Position numbers and translations under genes: made by a program. A stretch of DNA of 64,000 bases from Ekhidna sp051379705 (GTDB lineage: Bacteria > Bacteroidota > Bacteroidia > Cytophagales > Cyclobacteriaceae): positions 1,302,001-1,366,000 of the forward strand of contig NZ_CP179868.1 in NCBI RefSeq assembly GCF_051379705.1, given 5' to 3'. Positions 24,143-32,703 of the stretch are shown piece by piece. The notes below the pieces were generated by a model. That model was given only the letters and a program-made list of their open reading frames with translations. It did no database searches and was not told the DNA's origin. Each line of letters opens with the position of its first letter. Within the stretch, counting starts at the first letter, position 1.

Positions 24143-26607
24143 TTACCTAATGATATCAAGTTTACAAAAATTCTATAAGCTCCTGGTACTCCGGCCGGCA
24201 ATTCTCTGAACCAGCTGTATCCAGAATACACGTAATATCCCTCTCCATACTTTGCAACGAGTAACCCTCCAGTTTTTGGACTTTCTCCCGGATCATTGCT
24301 TTTAAGAATTGGGGTGAACTCTTCTGCCCATTCGTTAGGGAAGTAAAGTCCCCTTTCCTGAACCCATCCTTCAAAGTCTTTATTGGTAATTTTATTGGGA
24401 GCATTCATTACCGGATGATCGAATCCAATGATCTCAACAGGAGCTTGCTCTACCGCTACCCGGTCTCTTGACAACTTGAGATCATACGGCGCAATTTCTT
24501 GTGTTACCAGTCTGTGGCTGGTGTTATACTGAATGATAAGGTTACCGCCATTCTCGACATATTGGAACAATTCCACATTCTTATATGAAAGCCAGCCTAC
24601 CGTATTAAATGCTCGAATTCCAAGGATTACGGCATCATACTTTTTCAAATTATCCGCTGTAACATCATCTTTTCCTAAAGTTGTTACTTCATATCCAATC
24701 TGTTCCAGGTTTTGTGGGATGGCATCTCCGGCACCTTCTATATACCCTACTTTGTTTCCTCTCTTTTCCAGATCTAATCTTACCACTTTTACTTGAGCAT
24801 CGGGATAGAGTGTTTGCTTAGGAAGATGGTTATAGTCGATTTCCGAAAGGCCTTTATTATAGGTTTTACCATCGATAGTGGCTGAAATGGAAACGCGCCC
24901 TTCTGATGCCTTATCAGGTGGCGTAATACTGAATGTAAATACTTCTTCTTCTCTTCTTTGAGCCAAATCGAAGGTATAATTTGTCGGACTAACCATCCAT
25001 CCTTTCGGAGCATTTAGCGAAACACTTCCTGAACAATTTTGTTTACCGGCGATGACTCGAACTTCTACCGACTTTGGCATATTATCTCCAAAAACAAGCA
25101 CACCACCGGATATATTAGCCGTCACAGGCGGACCGATTGTAAGTGGTTCGGTCACTTCTCCATCTACTGGATCTGTACGTTTAAAAACCACTGGTACATC
25201 TAACGAAATGGATGTGCCGCTAAGGGATAAAGTTACCGAGGCGGTAATTGCATGATCATTTTCCGGACGTCCGATTTGCTCCTGGTCATCAACCGAATAC
25301 ATACCGAGTTCTCCTTGTTGTCTTAGCCAATATGGATGCGTAAACTTTGATCCGGCAGGAATCACAAAATTCATCTCGGAATTGAATCGCTTATTATTGA
25401 GCAGCGGAGCTTTAAATGATATAGGATTTACCCAATTCTTAAACTTCACCTTTTCTAAGTGCATCTTAACATCACTTCGATTTACAACTTCTAAACCTAT
25501 CGTAATGGAATCACCAATTGTGTAGCTGGGTTCATTCGCTCTTAAGGAGATATATAGCCCGGATGCAGCTACGATCAGATCATCAATTTCCTTTTGTTTG
25601 ATCTCCTTCCAGAAATTATCTTCAATTTGATCTGAGGCGTTCCTGGCACCCATCAGTGAAGGAATGATTTTGGATGGATCTGACTCATCATACTCGCTAA
25701 TTGCTTTATTAATATAAAAAGCCACTTCCTTCGATCCTTTTACACGTTCCCAGGAAGTATCGACGCCTTCGAAGACTTCTTTTCCTTCCGAACCTCCCCA
25801 CTGCTGAAGGTATTCAATTTGATCTCCGCGTGATCCTGAAGATCCAAAACCCTGGCTTTTGTGCATACTCCTACTTCGAGCTGCAATTTCAGTGTATGAC
25901 TCACCCAGCATTGGGTTATAACCCCCAACATTGAGCTTAATCAATTTAGTAGTGTCTTGATCAGAATTTCTGAACCACCACCATCCAGTATTCCAAAATA
26001 TTTTGGTCGGCTGCCAAGTATCTACATAACTGAGCTGCTCAGGATAGGCGTTTTCATCTCCACTTAACTCAAATGCTTCTCGAGCTAGAATAGCACTTGC
26101 TGTATGATGCCCGTGTGACCTTCCGGTATCGCTAAACCTGGTAATTATGATATCCGGTCTAAACTTTCTGAATGTCCAAACAAAGTCAGCAAGCACATCT
26201 TCTCTATCCCAAATATTGAAGGTCTCTTCTGGGTTTTTAGAATATCCAAAATCATTGGCTCTGGAAAAAAATTGTTGTCCGCCATCGGTTCTTCTTGCAG
26301 CTAATAATTCCTGAGTTCTAATCAGCCCAAGCTCCTCTCTAATTTCAGGACCTATTAGGTTTTGCCCACCATCTCCGCGTGTCGCCGACAGATAGGCTGT
26401 TCGCATTAATTCGCCATTGGCGTAGTATGCAATCAGTCGTGTATTTTCATCGTCAGGATGTGCTGCTACGTAGAGAACTGTTCCAAGAACATTTAGCTTT
26501 TCGAGCTTTTGGCGGATACTCCCAGGTTTGTATTTCTGAAATTCTTGGGCAGATAAGTTTAGTGCAAGAGCTAAAAACAAATAGCTCACTAATACATGGG
26601 TTTTCAT
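24139..26607 (-). CDS. PIG-L family deacetylase, multidomain secreted
   Basis: The 822-aa protein has a signal peptide (cut near LSAQ, residues 18-21). The N-terminal PIG-L/LmbE deacetylase domain (about 38-260) shows the Zn motif AHPDDE at residues 49-54 and the second motif HGHH at 165-168, so de-N-acetylation of a GlcNAc-like sugar is expected. The middle third (about 345-590) is beta-rich, with NPCBM/NEW3-like sandwiches. The last ~200 residues (DAVILGIRAFNTVGWL, GGNLIIQYNTSH, GLLVAKYGEGYYVYSGYSWF) resemble a ThuA/class I amidotransferase-like Rossmann domain. It is the first gene of a three-gene operon with a membrane peptide and an SSS symporter. A periplasmic glycan-processing and uptake unit is inference. 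Confidence 0.9.
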   Translation of the reverse strand: MKTHVLVSYLFLALALNLSAQEFQKYKPGSIRQKLEKLNVLGTVLYVAAHPDDENTRLIAYYANGELMRTAYLSATRGDGGQNLIGPEIREELGLIRTQELLAARRTDGGQQFFSRANDFGYSKNPEETFNIWDREDVLADFVWTFRKFRPDIIITRFSDTGRSHGHHTASAILAREAFELSGDENAYPEQLSYVDTWQPTKIFWNTGWWWFRNSDQDTTKLIKLNVGGYNPMLGESYTEIAARSRSMHKSQGFGSSGSRGDQIEYLQQWGGSEGKEVFEGVDTSWERVKGSKEVAFYINKAISEYDESDPSKIIPSLMGARNASDQIEDNFWKEIKQKEIDDLIVAASGLYISLRANEPSYTIGDSITIGLEVVNRSDVKMHLEKVKFKNWVNPISFKAPLLNNKRFNSEMNFVIPAGSKFTHPYWLRQQGELGMYSVDDQEQIGRPENDHAITASVTLSLSGTSISLDVPVVFKRTDPVDGEVTEPLTIGPPVTANISGGVLVFGDNMPKSVEVRVIAGKQNCSGSVSLNAPKGWMVSPTNYTFDLAQRREEEVFTFSITPPDKASEGRVSISATIDGKTYNKGLSEIDYNHLPKQTLYPDAQVKVVRLDLEKRGNKVGYIEGAGDAIPQNLEQIGYEVTTLGKDDVTADNLKKYDAVILGIRAFNTVGWLSYKNVELFQYVENGGNLIIQYNTSHRLVTQEIAPYDLKLSRDRVAVEQAPVEIIGFDHPVMNAPNKITNKDFEGWVQERGLYFPNEWAEEFTPILKSNDPGESPKTGGLLVAKYGEGYYVYSGYSWFRELPAGVPGAYRIFVNLISLGK

Positions 26608-26738
26608 AGAAAGGTTTTCGTTGCGCTGTTGTTACGAGATAAAAGGCGGAAAGTTATACCAATTGTATGAGCGGTAGAGAATAGCTCATCTTCTCCTTCG
26701 GAATTTTTCTCTAGATTTAAAATACCAAACGCCTATTA

Positions 26739-27896
26739 TTGAAAGCCCTGAAGAATGCACCCACACATTATGTTGGGAGTGATGCGGAAAGTATTGCTTC
26801 TGTACTCAATGTTGGCTACTTACTCCTTCCTGTATTTCTCACAGTGGTGCTCATACGCCAACTGGTTCAGGATGATATAGACTTAAGCATAGTAATTGGT
26901 ATCAGCTTAGTTTTTAGCTTTTTCGCTAGAAGTCAGTTCCTAAAAGGATACTTAAAACAGTCTATCGCATCCGTCGTGATCTTTTTCAATATTCTATTAA
27001 CCATTGCATGCTCGCTTGGCAATGGAATCAATGATATTGGAATAATTGGTTTTCCAATTATCATAGGATTTTCGGGAATCATTTTAGATCAAAAAAAACT
27101 GGCCATTGCCTCTATTCTTAGTATCACAGCCGTGCTATGGCTGGTCATTGGCGAGTATTTGAATATCTATACTCCAGTGACAAAACCAGTTGGGAGTGCT
27201 GGAGACTTTCTAGTTTCTGCTTTACTTATCATTTTGGGTGGAATCGTTGCCTTTAGTCTTACGCGCAATATGAAAATCTCACTAAAAGATGCTCAACGAG
27301 AAATTTTTGCCAGTAAAAAGGATGCAGAGAATCTCAGCGAGGAAACGAACAAAAAACTAGAAATCATTGAAGAAATCCATCGCACAGTAATCAACAGCTT
27401 GAATCACATTCGACAACTTATTGATAACAAGCAGCAAGACATCAGTGAGCTTGAGCCGGTTTATGAAAGCTTGAAAAGAAAAGTGCTCGTAATAGAAGTT
27501 GCTCATAATATTCTCCTTTCAGCCAAGACTCCAATCATGCTGGACATAAGGAACCTTACATCCAAACTTATAAATAAATATGAAAAGAACTTAAAAACGC
27601 CTATTCTCCGAATCGATACTGGGAGCGTATCTCATTTTGTGCCTTTGGATCTAGCAATCAATTACGGGATATGCCTCATTGAATTAGTGAATGATGCAGA
27701 TACTGAAGGCAATGAAACAATAAGTGTCACACTAATAGTAAACAAAGAAACAATTGATCTAAAGATTTCGGGATTTGAAGGTAATCATAGTGCCAAACCC
27801 GGAATAGTGATTGACCTTCTGACCAAACAGCTGCAGGGAACCTTGAGCAAATCATCTACCGAATTCCTGCTTTCATTTAAACACACTCCTAATTAA
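26739..27896 (+). CDS. Membrane HisKA_2-like kinase homologue with degenerate core (A)
   Basis: The 385-aa protein has about six hydrophobic segments in residues 22-180, then a coiled linker and a kinase-like C-terminus. The HisKA_2 box is reduced to EEIHRTVINSLNHI (paralog B has VHHRVKNNLLLI), which keeps one His but not the Arg-Val-Lys-Asn core. The ATPase part has ICLIELVNDAD where an N-box belongs, but the DxGxG and later glycine loops are missing. No ATG exists in frame between the upstream stop and the first helix, so the TTG at 26739 is the likely start. It ends TAATG, sharing one base with gene B. Probably a pseudokinase or partner of B. Confidence 0.75.
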   Translation: MKALKNAPTHYVGSDAESIASVLNVGYLLLPVFLTVVLIRQLVQDDIDLSIVIGISLVFSFFARSQFLKGYLKQSIASVVIFFNILLTIACSLGNGINDIGIIGFPIIIGFSGIILDQKKLAIASILSITAVLWLVIGEYLNIYTPVTKPVGSAGDFLVSALLIILGGIVAFSLTRNMKISLKDAQREIFASKKDAENLSEETNKKLEIIEEIHRTVINSLNHIRQLIDNKQQDISELEPVYESLKRKVLVIEVAHNILLSAKTPIMLDIRNLTSKLINKYEKNLKTPILRIDTGSVSHFVPLDLAINYGICLIELVNDADTEGNETISVTLIVNKETIDLKISGFEGNHSAKPGIVIDLLTKQLQGTLSKSSTEFLLSFKHTPN

Positions 27897-29047
27897 TGAG
27901 GTCGGCATGGCTACCATATGACGAAATGCTGGATGAAGACTCCCACAGGGAAGTGAAAAATTTGATGCGAATTTTTCTCTATATCATCCCAAGTATTGCA
28001 GTGGTGCTCGCGACTGTAAGTTTCATTTTTGGATATATCAACATTGCACTTACTACACTAACTGTCCCGGTCTTTTGCCTGATTTCAATGTATTATCTGA
28101 ATAAGGGTCAGATCAATACAGCAATGATTGTCATAACCACCGTTATGCTAATCTCAACCAGCTTTATATGTTTTTTTGGTGGTGGAATACATGAAGTTGG
28201 AGTGATCATTTTTCCTGTGATAGTATTTTTCTCCAGCCTGGTAATGAATATAAGAGGAGTAATCATTACCACATCGCTTGTAGTTCTTTGCCTGGCTTTA
28301 ATAGTTCTGGAGGAACAACACAATATTTATCCTAGCGATGTTCCTGCAACAAGCTGGGTAGACTTAGCAGTTGCCCTTTCAGTGTTGATAATTCACACTT
28401 TTATGACATTTAGCTTCTCGAACATTACTAAAAATAACCTCCGAAGAATTACAGATGAACTTCAGAGCCAGAAAAGATATAGAAAAGAAATCGTTGAAAG
28501 CCTTGATGAAAAAACTCAACTATTGCGATTAGTGCATCATAGGGTGAAGAATAATTTGCTTCTCATCAATAGTTTAATTGAACTAGAAGCGTATGGTCAG
28601 CCGGAAATAAAACAAGAGTTTAAAGAAATTTCAGATAGCATTCACACCATTGCACGAGCTCATGATCCATTGTATCATACCGAAGATTACAAACAAGTTT
28701 CCATTAAGCCATACCTTGAAAAACTAATTGCCAGCTTCGCTCAATCCAGAATGGTAATAGTGTTGGAAGTAGAAATTGATGAGTATTTAATGTTCCATGA
28801 AAAGGCCCTTTTGCTTGGAATAGTACTTCAAAAAATTCTTGTAAGTATCAGATCACAAGAAGTGACAGACTTGGCTATTCAATTGAAATGTATCGGTAAA
28901 AATGGCCAACTCAAGGTAGTCGCAAAGAATGGGAGCGACATATTGATTGAAGAAGTCTCTTTGGTAGAGCTATTGACTAAACAAATCAAAGGGAAATTGA
29001 AAATGATAAATAAGGGAATATCTATTGATTTCCCTGTAAACGACTGA
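27896..29047 (+). CDS. Membrane HisKA_2-type histidine kinase homologue (B)
   Basis: The 383-aa protein is laid out like gene A: an N-terminal cytoplasmic stretch of about 27 residues, six hydrophobic segments (about 28-180), then LRLVHHRVKNNLLLINSLIELEA, a good HisKA_2 phospho-acceptor box. Downstream, AHDPLYHTEDYKQVSIKPYLEKL matches the family linker, but the ATP lid lacks a clear N-box and G-boxes (LLLGIVLQKILVSI; SLVELLTKQIKG). ATP hydrolysis is doubtful. Start and stop overlap by one base with gene A (TAATG). A stand-alone receiver protein is convergent 5 bases downstream and could be the cognate regulator. Confidence 0.78.
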   Translation: MRSAWLPYDEMLDEDSHREVKNLMRIFLYIIPSIAVVLATVSFIFGYINIALTTLTVPVFCLISMYYLNKGQINTAMIVITTVMLISTSFICFFGGGIHEVGVIIFPVIVFFSSLVMNIRGVIITTSLVVLCLALIVLEEQHNIYPSDVPATSWVDLAVALSVLIIHTFMTFSFSNITKNNLRRITDELQSQKRYRKEIVESLDEKTQLLRLVHHRVKNNLLLINSLIELEAYGQPEIKQEFKEISDSIHTIARAHDPLYHTEDYKQVSIKPYLEKLIASFAQSRMVIVLEVEIDEYLMFHEKALLLGIVLQKILVSIRSQEVTDLAIQLKCIGKNGQLKVVAKNGSDILIEEVSLVELLTKQIKGKLKMINKGISIDFPVND

Positions 29048-29052
29048 GTTAA

Positions 29053-29526
29053 TTATCCAAGCTTGCTGAAATCCTTGACGTCAGCATCCGTTTTAAGAAT
29101 GCGTTGAAATATTCCATTCAAATCATCAAAATCCCATGGCTTAGTTACGAAATCATGGATTCCGAAATCACCAATCGTTTCGTACAAATCTGCTCTTTTT
29201 ATAAAGCCACTCAAGATCATTCGTTTAATATCCGGCTTTGTGGTGAATACGTCTTTTAGAAGCTCAACTCCGGACATATGGGGCATCCTGTGATCTGTAA
29301 CTATCAGATCAATTTTTTCTTTTTTTATGATTTCAAGCGCTTCATGTGGACCCAGTGCAGTGTGAACATTGTACAGCCTTCTGAAAGTAGATTTAAAACC
29401 TCTGAGGTTTGGCATCTCATCATCCACATATAGAATAGTGTACTCTTTATCTACTTTATTCGCTTGCCTAGCAGCTCTTCTTGCGGCTCTACGTTCTGCT
29501 CTTTCTTCTGCTGTAAGTGTTTCCAT
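29053..29526 (-). CDS. Stand-alone response regulator receiver protein
   Basis: The 157-aa protein starts at the ATG 29526 (METLTAEERAERRAARRAA). The GTG 30 bases earlier would add an odd extension. A highly basic, Arg/Ala-rich helix of about 25 residues precedes a receiver domain with acidic pocket Asp35-Asp36, phospho-acceptor Asp78 in VTDHRMPHMSG, LSGF for the Ser switch and FVTKPWD for the Lys. There is no DNA-binding output domain, so it acts by protein contact or as a phosphate sink. It is convergent with the kinase pair A/B. Confidence 0.88.
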   Translation of the reverse strand: METLTAEERAERRAARRAARQANKVDKEYTILYVDDEMPNLRGFKSTFRRLYNVHTALGPHEALEIIKKEKIDLIVTDHRMPHMSGVELLKDVFTTKPDIKRMILSGFIKRADLYETIGDFGIHDFVTKPWDFDDLNGIFQRILKTDADVKDFSKLG

Positions 29527-29581
29527 AAGCACAAATCTTGATCTACAAAAATACACGAATTAACGAGTATTGGATATCTAT

Positions 29582-29597
29582 TTTTGCTTAAGCAAAA
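29582..29597. promoter_or_regulatory. 16-bp perfect palindrome TTTTGCTTAAGCAAAA
   Basis: The palindrome sits in the 181-base divergent gap between the receiver gene (start 29526) and the dioxygenase-like gene (start 29708). On the plus strand its left half also makes TATTTTTG, an exact TAnnTTTG -7 element. A regulator binding here would overlap a promoter. No -33 match is clear, so which gene it controls is open. Confidence 0.5.
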
Positions 29598-29707
29598 TAC
29601 TTAATTCATTAAATACAATAAAAAATTATTTCGTGAAAAACTTAAAATTTCAAATGACATCAGATTGATTATCAAAACTGTGCTGAATGTTTACCGTACC
29701 TATAAAA

Positions 29708-30307
29708 ATGAAAGCCATCCATTATTTACTCGTATCCATTGTTTTATTCAGTTGCACACAGGCACAAGAACAATCATCCGAGCCCGAACAATCAAGTTGT
29801 GAATGGTGCGGTGCTACGGAGGCTCCGCCGAATGTCCAATCAAGGACCACAATTGCAACTGTGGATGAAGTAGGTCAAAGGATAAAAATTAACGGTACCG
29901 TTTTTCTAGCAGACAAAAAGACTCCAGCTAAAGATGTCATACTCTACCTCTACCACACAAATGCAAAAGGTATCTATCCTAAAAATGGGTCAGAGTCAGG
30001 CAACGGAAGAAGACATGGCTACTTAAGAGGCTGGATCAAGACTGGCAATGATGGGACTTATGAATTTGAAACAATTAAACCTGAACCATATCCTGGCAGA
30101 AGTATCCCCGCTCATATACACATAACTATAAAAGAGCCTAACAAAAATGAATACTGGCTGAAAGACTATTTCTTTAACGGAGACACGTTTCTATCCGCAA
30201 GGGATCTTAAAAATGAAACGGGCGAAGCTCGATTTAATCATGTGATCAATCTCACTCAAGAAGGAAACATACAGTTAGGGGAAAGAGAGATACTTCTAAA
30301 AGATTAA
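29708..30307 (+). CDS. Intradiol-dioxygenase-like lipoprotein
   Basis: The 199-aa protein begins at the ATG 29708, seven codons inside the longer frame, giving a clean lipoprotein signal with the lipobox LFSC at Cys16. The rest is the catalytic beta-sandwich of intradiol ring-cleavage dioxygenases (protocatechuate 3,4-dioxygenase family). All four non-haem Fe(III) ligands are conserved: Tyr90 in KGIYP, Tyr128 in EPYPGR, His136 and His138 in PAHIHI. RGWIKTGNDGTYEFETI precedes them. Lack of the dimerising N-terminal domain and export to the envelope set it apart from catabolic enzymes. Its substrate is unknown. The stop overlaps the convergent kinase stop in TTAA. Confidence 0.85.
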   Translation: MKAIHYLLVSIVLFSCTQAQEQSSEPEQSSCEWCGATEAPPNVQSRTTIATVDEVGQRIKINGTVFLADKKTPAKDVILYLYHTNAKGIYPKNGSESGNGRRHGYLRGWIKTGNDGTYEFETIKPEPYPGRSIPAHIHITIKEPNKNEYWLKDYFFNGDTFLSARDLKNETGEARFNHVINLTQEGNIQLGEREILLKD

Positions 30308-31779
30308 CCTGCTTGTTTCAAGGTAAAAATAAATATCGATCCTTTGCCATCAGGATTGTCCTCGACTCCTAATGTTCCACCATTTTGTGATATGAGATCA
30401 TTACAAATAAATAGCCCTACTCCTGAGCTCTTTTCGTTTTCTGTTCCGGGACGTTTATTATCTTTCTTCATTTCGAAAAGATTTTCTTTCATTTCGGTCG
30501 GAATTCCAATTCCAGTATCAATGAATTTAATGAGGATATGATCCGATTGGGTTTGCACATCTATTGTCACACTTCCTCCCTTCTCTGTAAACTTCACCCC
30601 GTTGGAAAGCAAGTTTCGAATAACCACCTTTAGTGCGTTCTTATCAAACAGGCAGATTGCTTCCAGATCACCTTTCACCTGTAAGTTGAGATCTTTTGCC
30701 TCGATATTTGCATTCATTTGATTGATTACTGGCTCTACAATCTCATTCAAAATAATCTCTTCTTGATCAATACGCTTATTTTGAGATGCAGCATGTCCCC
30801 ATTCCATTAATTCATCCAACATTTGAATAGTGTGGTCTACACCCTTATCAATAGTTACCATGAACTCTTTTGCTTGATCTATACCAACCTGATCCTCACG
30901 CACAAGCGTAATCACGCTTTTCAAATTGCTCATAGGTCCGCGAATATCATGACTTACAATTCGAATCAACGTATCTCTAAGCAAACTCGCTCTCGAAATT
31001 TCGGCAGTTTTTTCGTCCACACGCTTCTCCAAGTCTTTGTTTAATTCCTGATTCTCCTTGAATGATCCTGCAAAGATTTCTGACAAAGCAATTGATTGGA
31101 AAAAAAGAAATATGACAAACCCGGTATTCACCAGGTTAGGACCAGCATCTATATAAATCACCCCAGCAATTTTTAAAATCTCAGCCATGACAAATAGAAA
31201 ACTCATAACCACCCCTGTCAAAACATACATTGCTCCAATCCTTTTATCAGCGACTGCTTTGGTCAAAATGGTAAACATCAGGACATAAGAAGCAAGGATC
31301 ATGAAATGATAAGCATCCAGAGTGTGGTAGAAGAAGTCGTAGGCGGTGAATAACACGATGAGTAAAAAAATACTCGCAACACCAACATAAATTTTCACAT
31401 ACCTCTTAATGCTCGTATAAGTGTATAGTGTATAGCAAAACAAAACCGACAGTGGCGCGCCAGCATAACTACTGAAATATTCGATTTTTCTCCCCAGATT
31501 CAGAGATAAGTCCGGAAAGAAGGTATAAAAAATCATAGAGCCATCATCCACCAAAGTGGCACGGAGAAAAACAAAAAAGGACATAAGTCCAAGAAATAGG
31601 TAATACCTGCGCCTGACCTGACTGTATATTACCAGATTATAGGCAGCAAAAATTGCGATGCTACCAATCTCCATCAACTCTATCTGATGTTGCATAAAAA
31701 TCACTTTATAGCTATGTTGAAAGGCAATTAAAGAATCTGCTCGAAAATAGACAACAAGCCGTCGTAAATTTTCGACCAT
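30304..31779 (-). CDS. 7TM sensor histidine kinase
   Basis: The 491-aa protein has about seven membrane helices (residues 35-235, the 7TMR-DISM-like layout), a coiled linker (KENQELNKDLEKRVDEKTAEIS), a HisKA box RIVSHDIRGPMSNLKSV with the phospho-His and a HATPase domain: NLLSNGVKFTEKG (N-box), DTGIGIP (G1), SSGVGLFICNDLI (G2). Thus it looks fully active, unlike kinases A/B. The ATG at 31779 gives a 28-residue N-terminal tail. An alternative start is 31695 (MQHQIEL). No response regulator is adjacent in the same direction. Stop codons are shared with the convergent lipoprotein gene. Confidence 0.9.
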   Translation of the reverse strand: MVENLRRLVVYFRADSLIAFQHSYKVIFMQHQIELMEIGSIAIFAAYNLVIYSQVRRRYYLFLGLMSFFVFLRATLVDDGSMIFYTFFPDLSLNLGRKIEYFSSYAGAPLSVLFCYTLYTYTSIKRYVKIYVGVASIFLLIVLFTAYDFFYHTLDAYHFMILASYVLMFTILTKAVADKRIGAMYVLTGVVMSFLFVMAEILKIAGVIYIDAGPNLVNTGFVIFLFFQSIALSEIFAGSFKENQELNKDLEKRVDEKTAEISRASLLRDTLIRIVSHDIRGPMSNLKSVITLVREDQVGIDQAKEFMVTIDKGVDHTIQMLDELMEWGHAASQNKRIDQEEIILNEIVEPVINQMNANIEAKDLNLQVKGDLEAICLFDKNALKVVIRNLLSNGVKFTEKGGSVTIDVQTQSDHILIKFIDTGIGIPTEMKENLFEMKKDNKRPGTENEKSSGVGLFICNDLISQNGGTLGVEDNPDGKGSIFIFTLKQAG

Positions 31780-31835
31780 TCGCTAGGATATCTACATATT
31801 TCTATATCTTTAGCTGTACTCAAAAATTTCAAATT

Positions 31836-32138
31836 ATGTCAATGTACTGTCTTGCCTGGAAATACAAAGTATCGTCAAATCAAGCAAAGTTTGAAGAGGA
31901 ATATGGCCGAAATGGAGGCTGGTTCAAGTTTTTTGAGTCCTCGGATGATTATTTAGGTAGTGAGTTGATGAAGCACGCTGACGGCAAAACGTATCTGGTC
32001 GTTGACAAGTGGATGTCCAAAGCAGACTATCAAGACTTTATCGACGAAAATAAAGCTGATTACGACCAGTTAAGTGAACAATGTAAGTCACTTTTTGATG
32101 AAGAAGAAGCTTTAGGAGAATACGACCTTCTCCAATAA
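31836..32138 (+). CDS. Antibiotic-biosynthesis-monooxygenase-like (ABM) protein
   Basis: The 100-aa protein has a ferredoxin-like fold pattern of the dimeric alpha/beta-barrel (ABM) superfamily: YCLAWKYKVSSNQAKFEEEYG as first strand and helix, YLGSELMKHADGKTYLVVDKW as central strands, and a final helix-strand with acidic residues. Such proteins range from heme-degrading or quinol monooxygenases to binding proteins. No active-site residue can be assigned. It is short, soluble and monocistronic. Confidence 0.7.
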   Translation: MSMYCLAWKYKVSSNQAKFEEEYGRNGGWFKFFESSDDYLGSELMKHADGKTYLVVDKWMSKADYQDFIDENKADYDQLSEQCKSLFDEEEALGEYDLLQ

Positions 32139-32196
32139 CACCAACCCTTTGCGTTGACGATCGTTTTAAGTTGGAAAGAATAAATCCAACACAATC

Positions 32197-32661
32197 ATGA
32201 AATCAACTCTTAAATTCACGGGAATACTTGGGCTTATAGCCATTTCCATTTTCTCCTTTATTTCCAAGCCTAAAGCCTCCACCGAAGAGGAAGAAGCTGT
32301 AAAAAAAGTCGTCTTTGAATCGTACATCAATGGCGCTTTCAACGAACTGGATGCTGCCTCCATGGAAAAAGGATTTCACAAAGACTTCTCTATCTACTCA
32401 GCCAAAGGAGAAGATATTAGTAAATATCCGATCGCCGATTGGGTGGCAGGTGTCAAAAAAAGGAAAACAGCTGAATACAATCCTAAAGACGAAAAAAATG
32501 TCTGGAAGCACAACTTATCAGTAGATGTTACAGGAGGTGCAGCACAGGTTAAAGTTGAGCTTAGAAACCAAGGCAAGCTTGTATATACAGACTACTTGAG
32601 TTTATTAAAATTTGATAGTGGCTGGAAGATTGTCGCTAAAGTCTATCATCGACATAAATAA
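32197..32661 (+). CDS. NTF2-like / lumazine-binding-like secreted protein
   Basis: The 154-aa protein begins with a hydrophobic signal (LKFTGILGLIAISIFSFIS). It continues with a cone-shaped NTF2-like fold: EEEAVKKVVFESYINGAFNELDAASMEKGFHKDFSIYSA, then LSVDVTGGAAQVKVELRNQGKLVYTDYLSLLKFDSGWKIVAKVYHRH, the usual closing strands. Members of this 'putative lumazine-binding/SnoaL-like' group have no fixed function. A strong terminator follows at 32670-32698. Confidence 0.85.
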   Translation: MKSTLKFTGILGLIAISIFSFISKPKASTEEEEAVKKVVFESYINGAFNELDAASMEKGFHKDFSIYSAKGEDISKYPIADWVAGVKKRKTAEYNPKDEKNVWKHNLSVDVTGGAAQVKVELRNQGKLVYTDYLSLLKFDSGWKIVAKVYHRHK

Positions 32662-32669
32662 TTAAAAAT

Positions 32670-32698
32670 AAGCCCTGTAAATACAGGGCTTTATTTTT
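32670..32698 (+). terminator. Intrinsic terminator after the NTF2-like gene
   Basis: AAGCCCTGT (32670-32678) pairs with ACAGGGCTT (32683-32691) around an AAAT loop and is followed by a T-rich tract to 32698. It starts 8 bases after the stop at 32661 and ends 5 bases before the GNAT start, so that gene's leader must be very short or read through this hairpin. Confidence 0.88.
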
Positions 32699-32703
32699 AC
32701 TAA

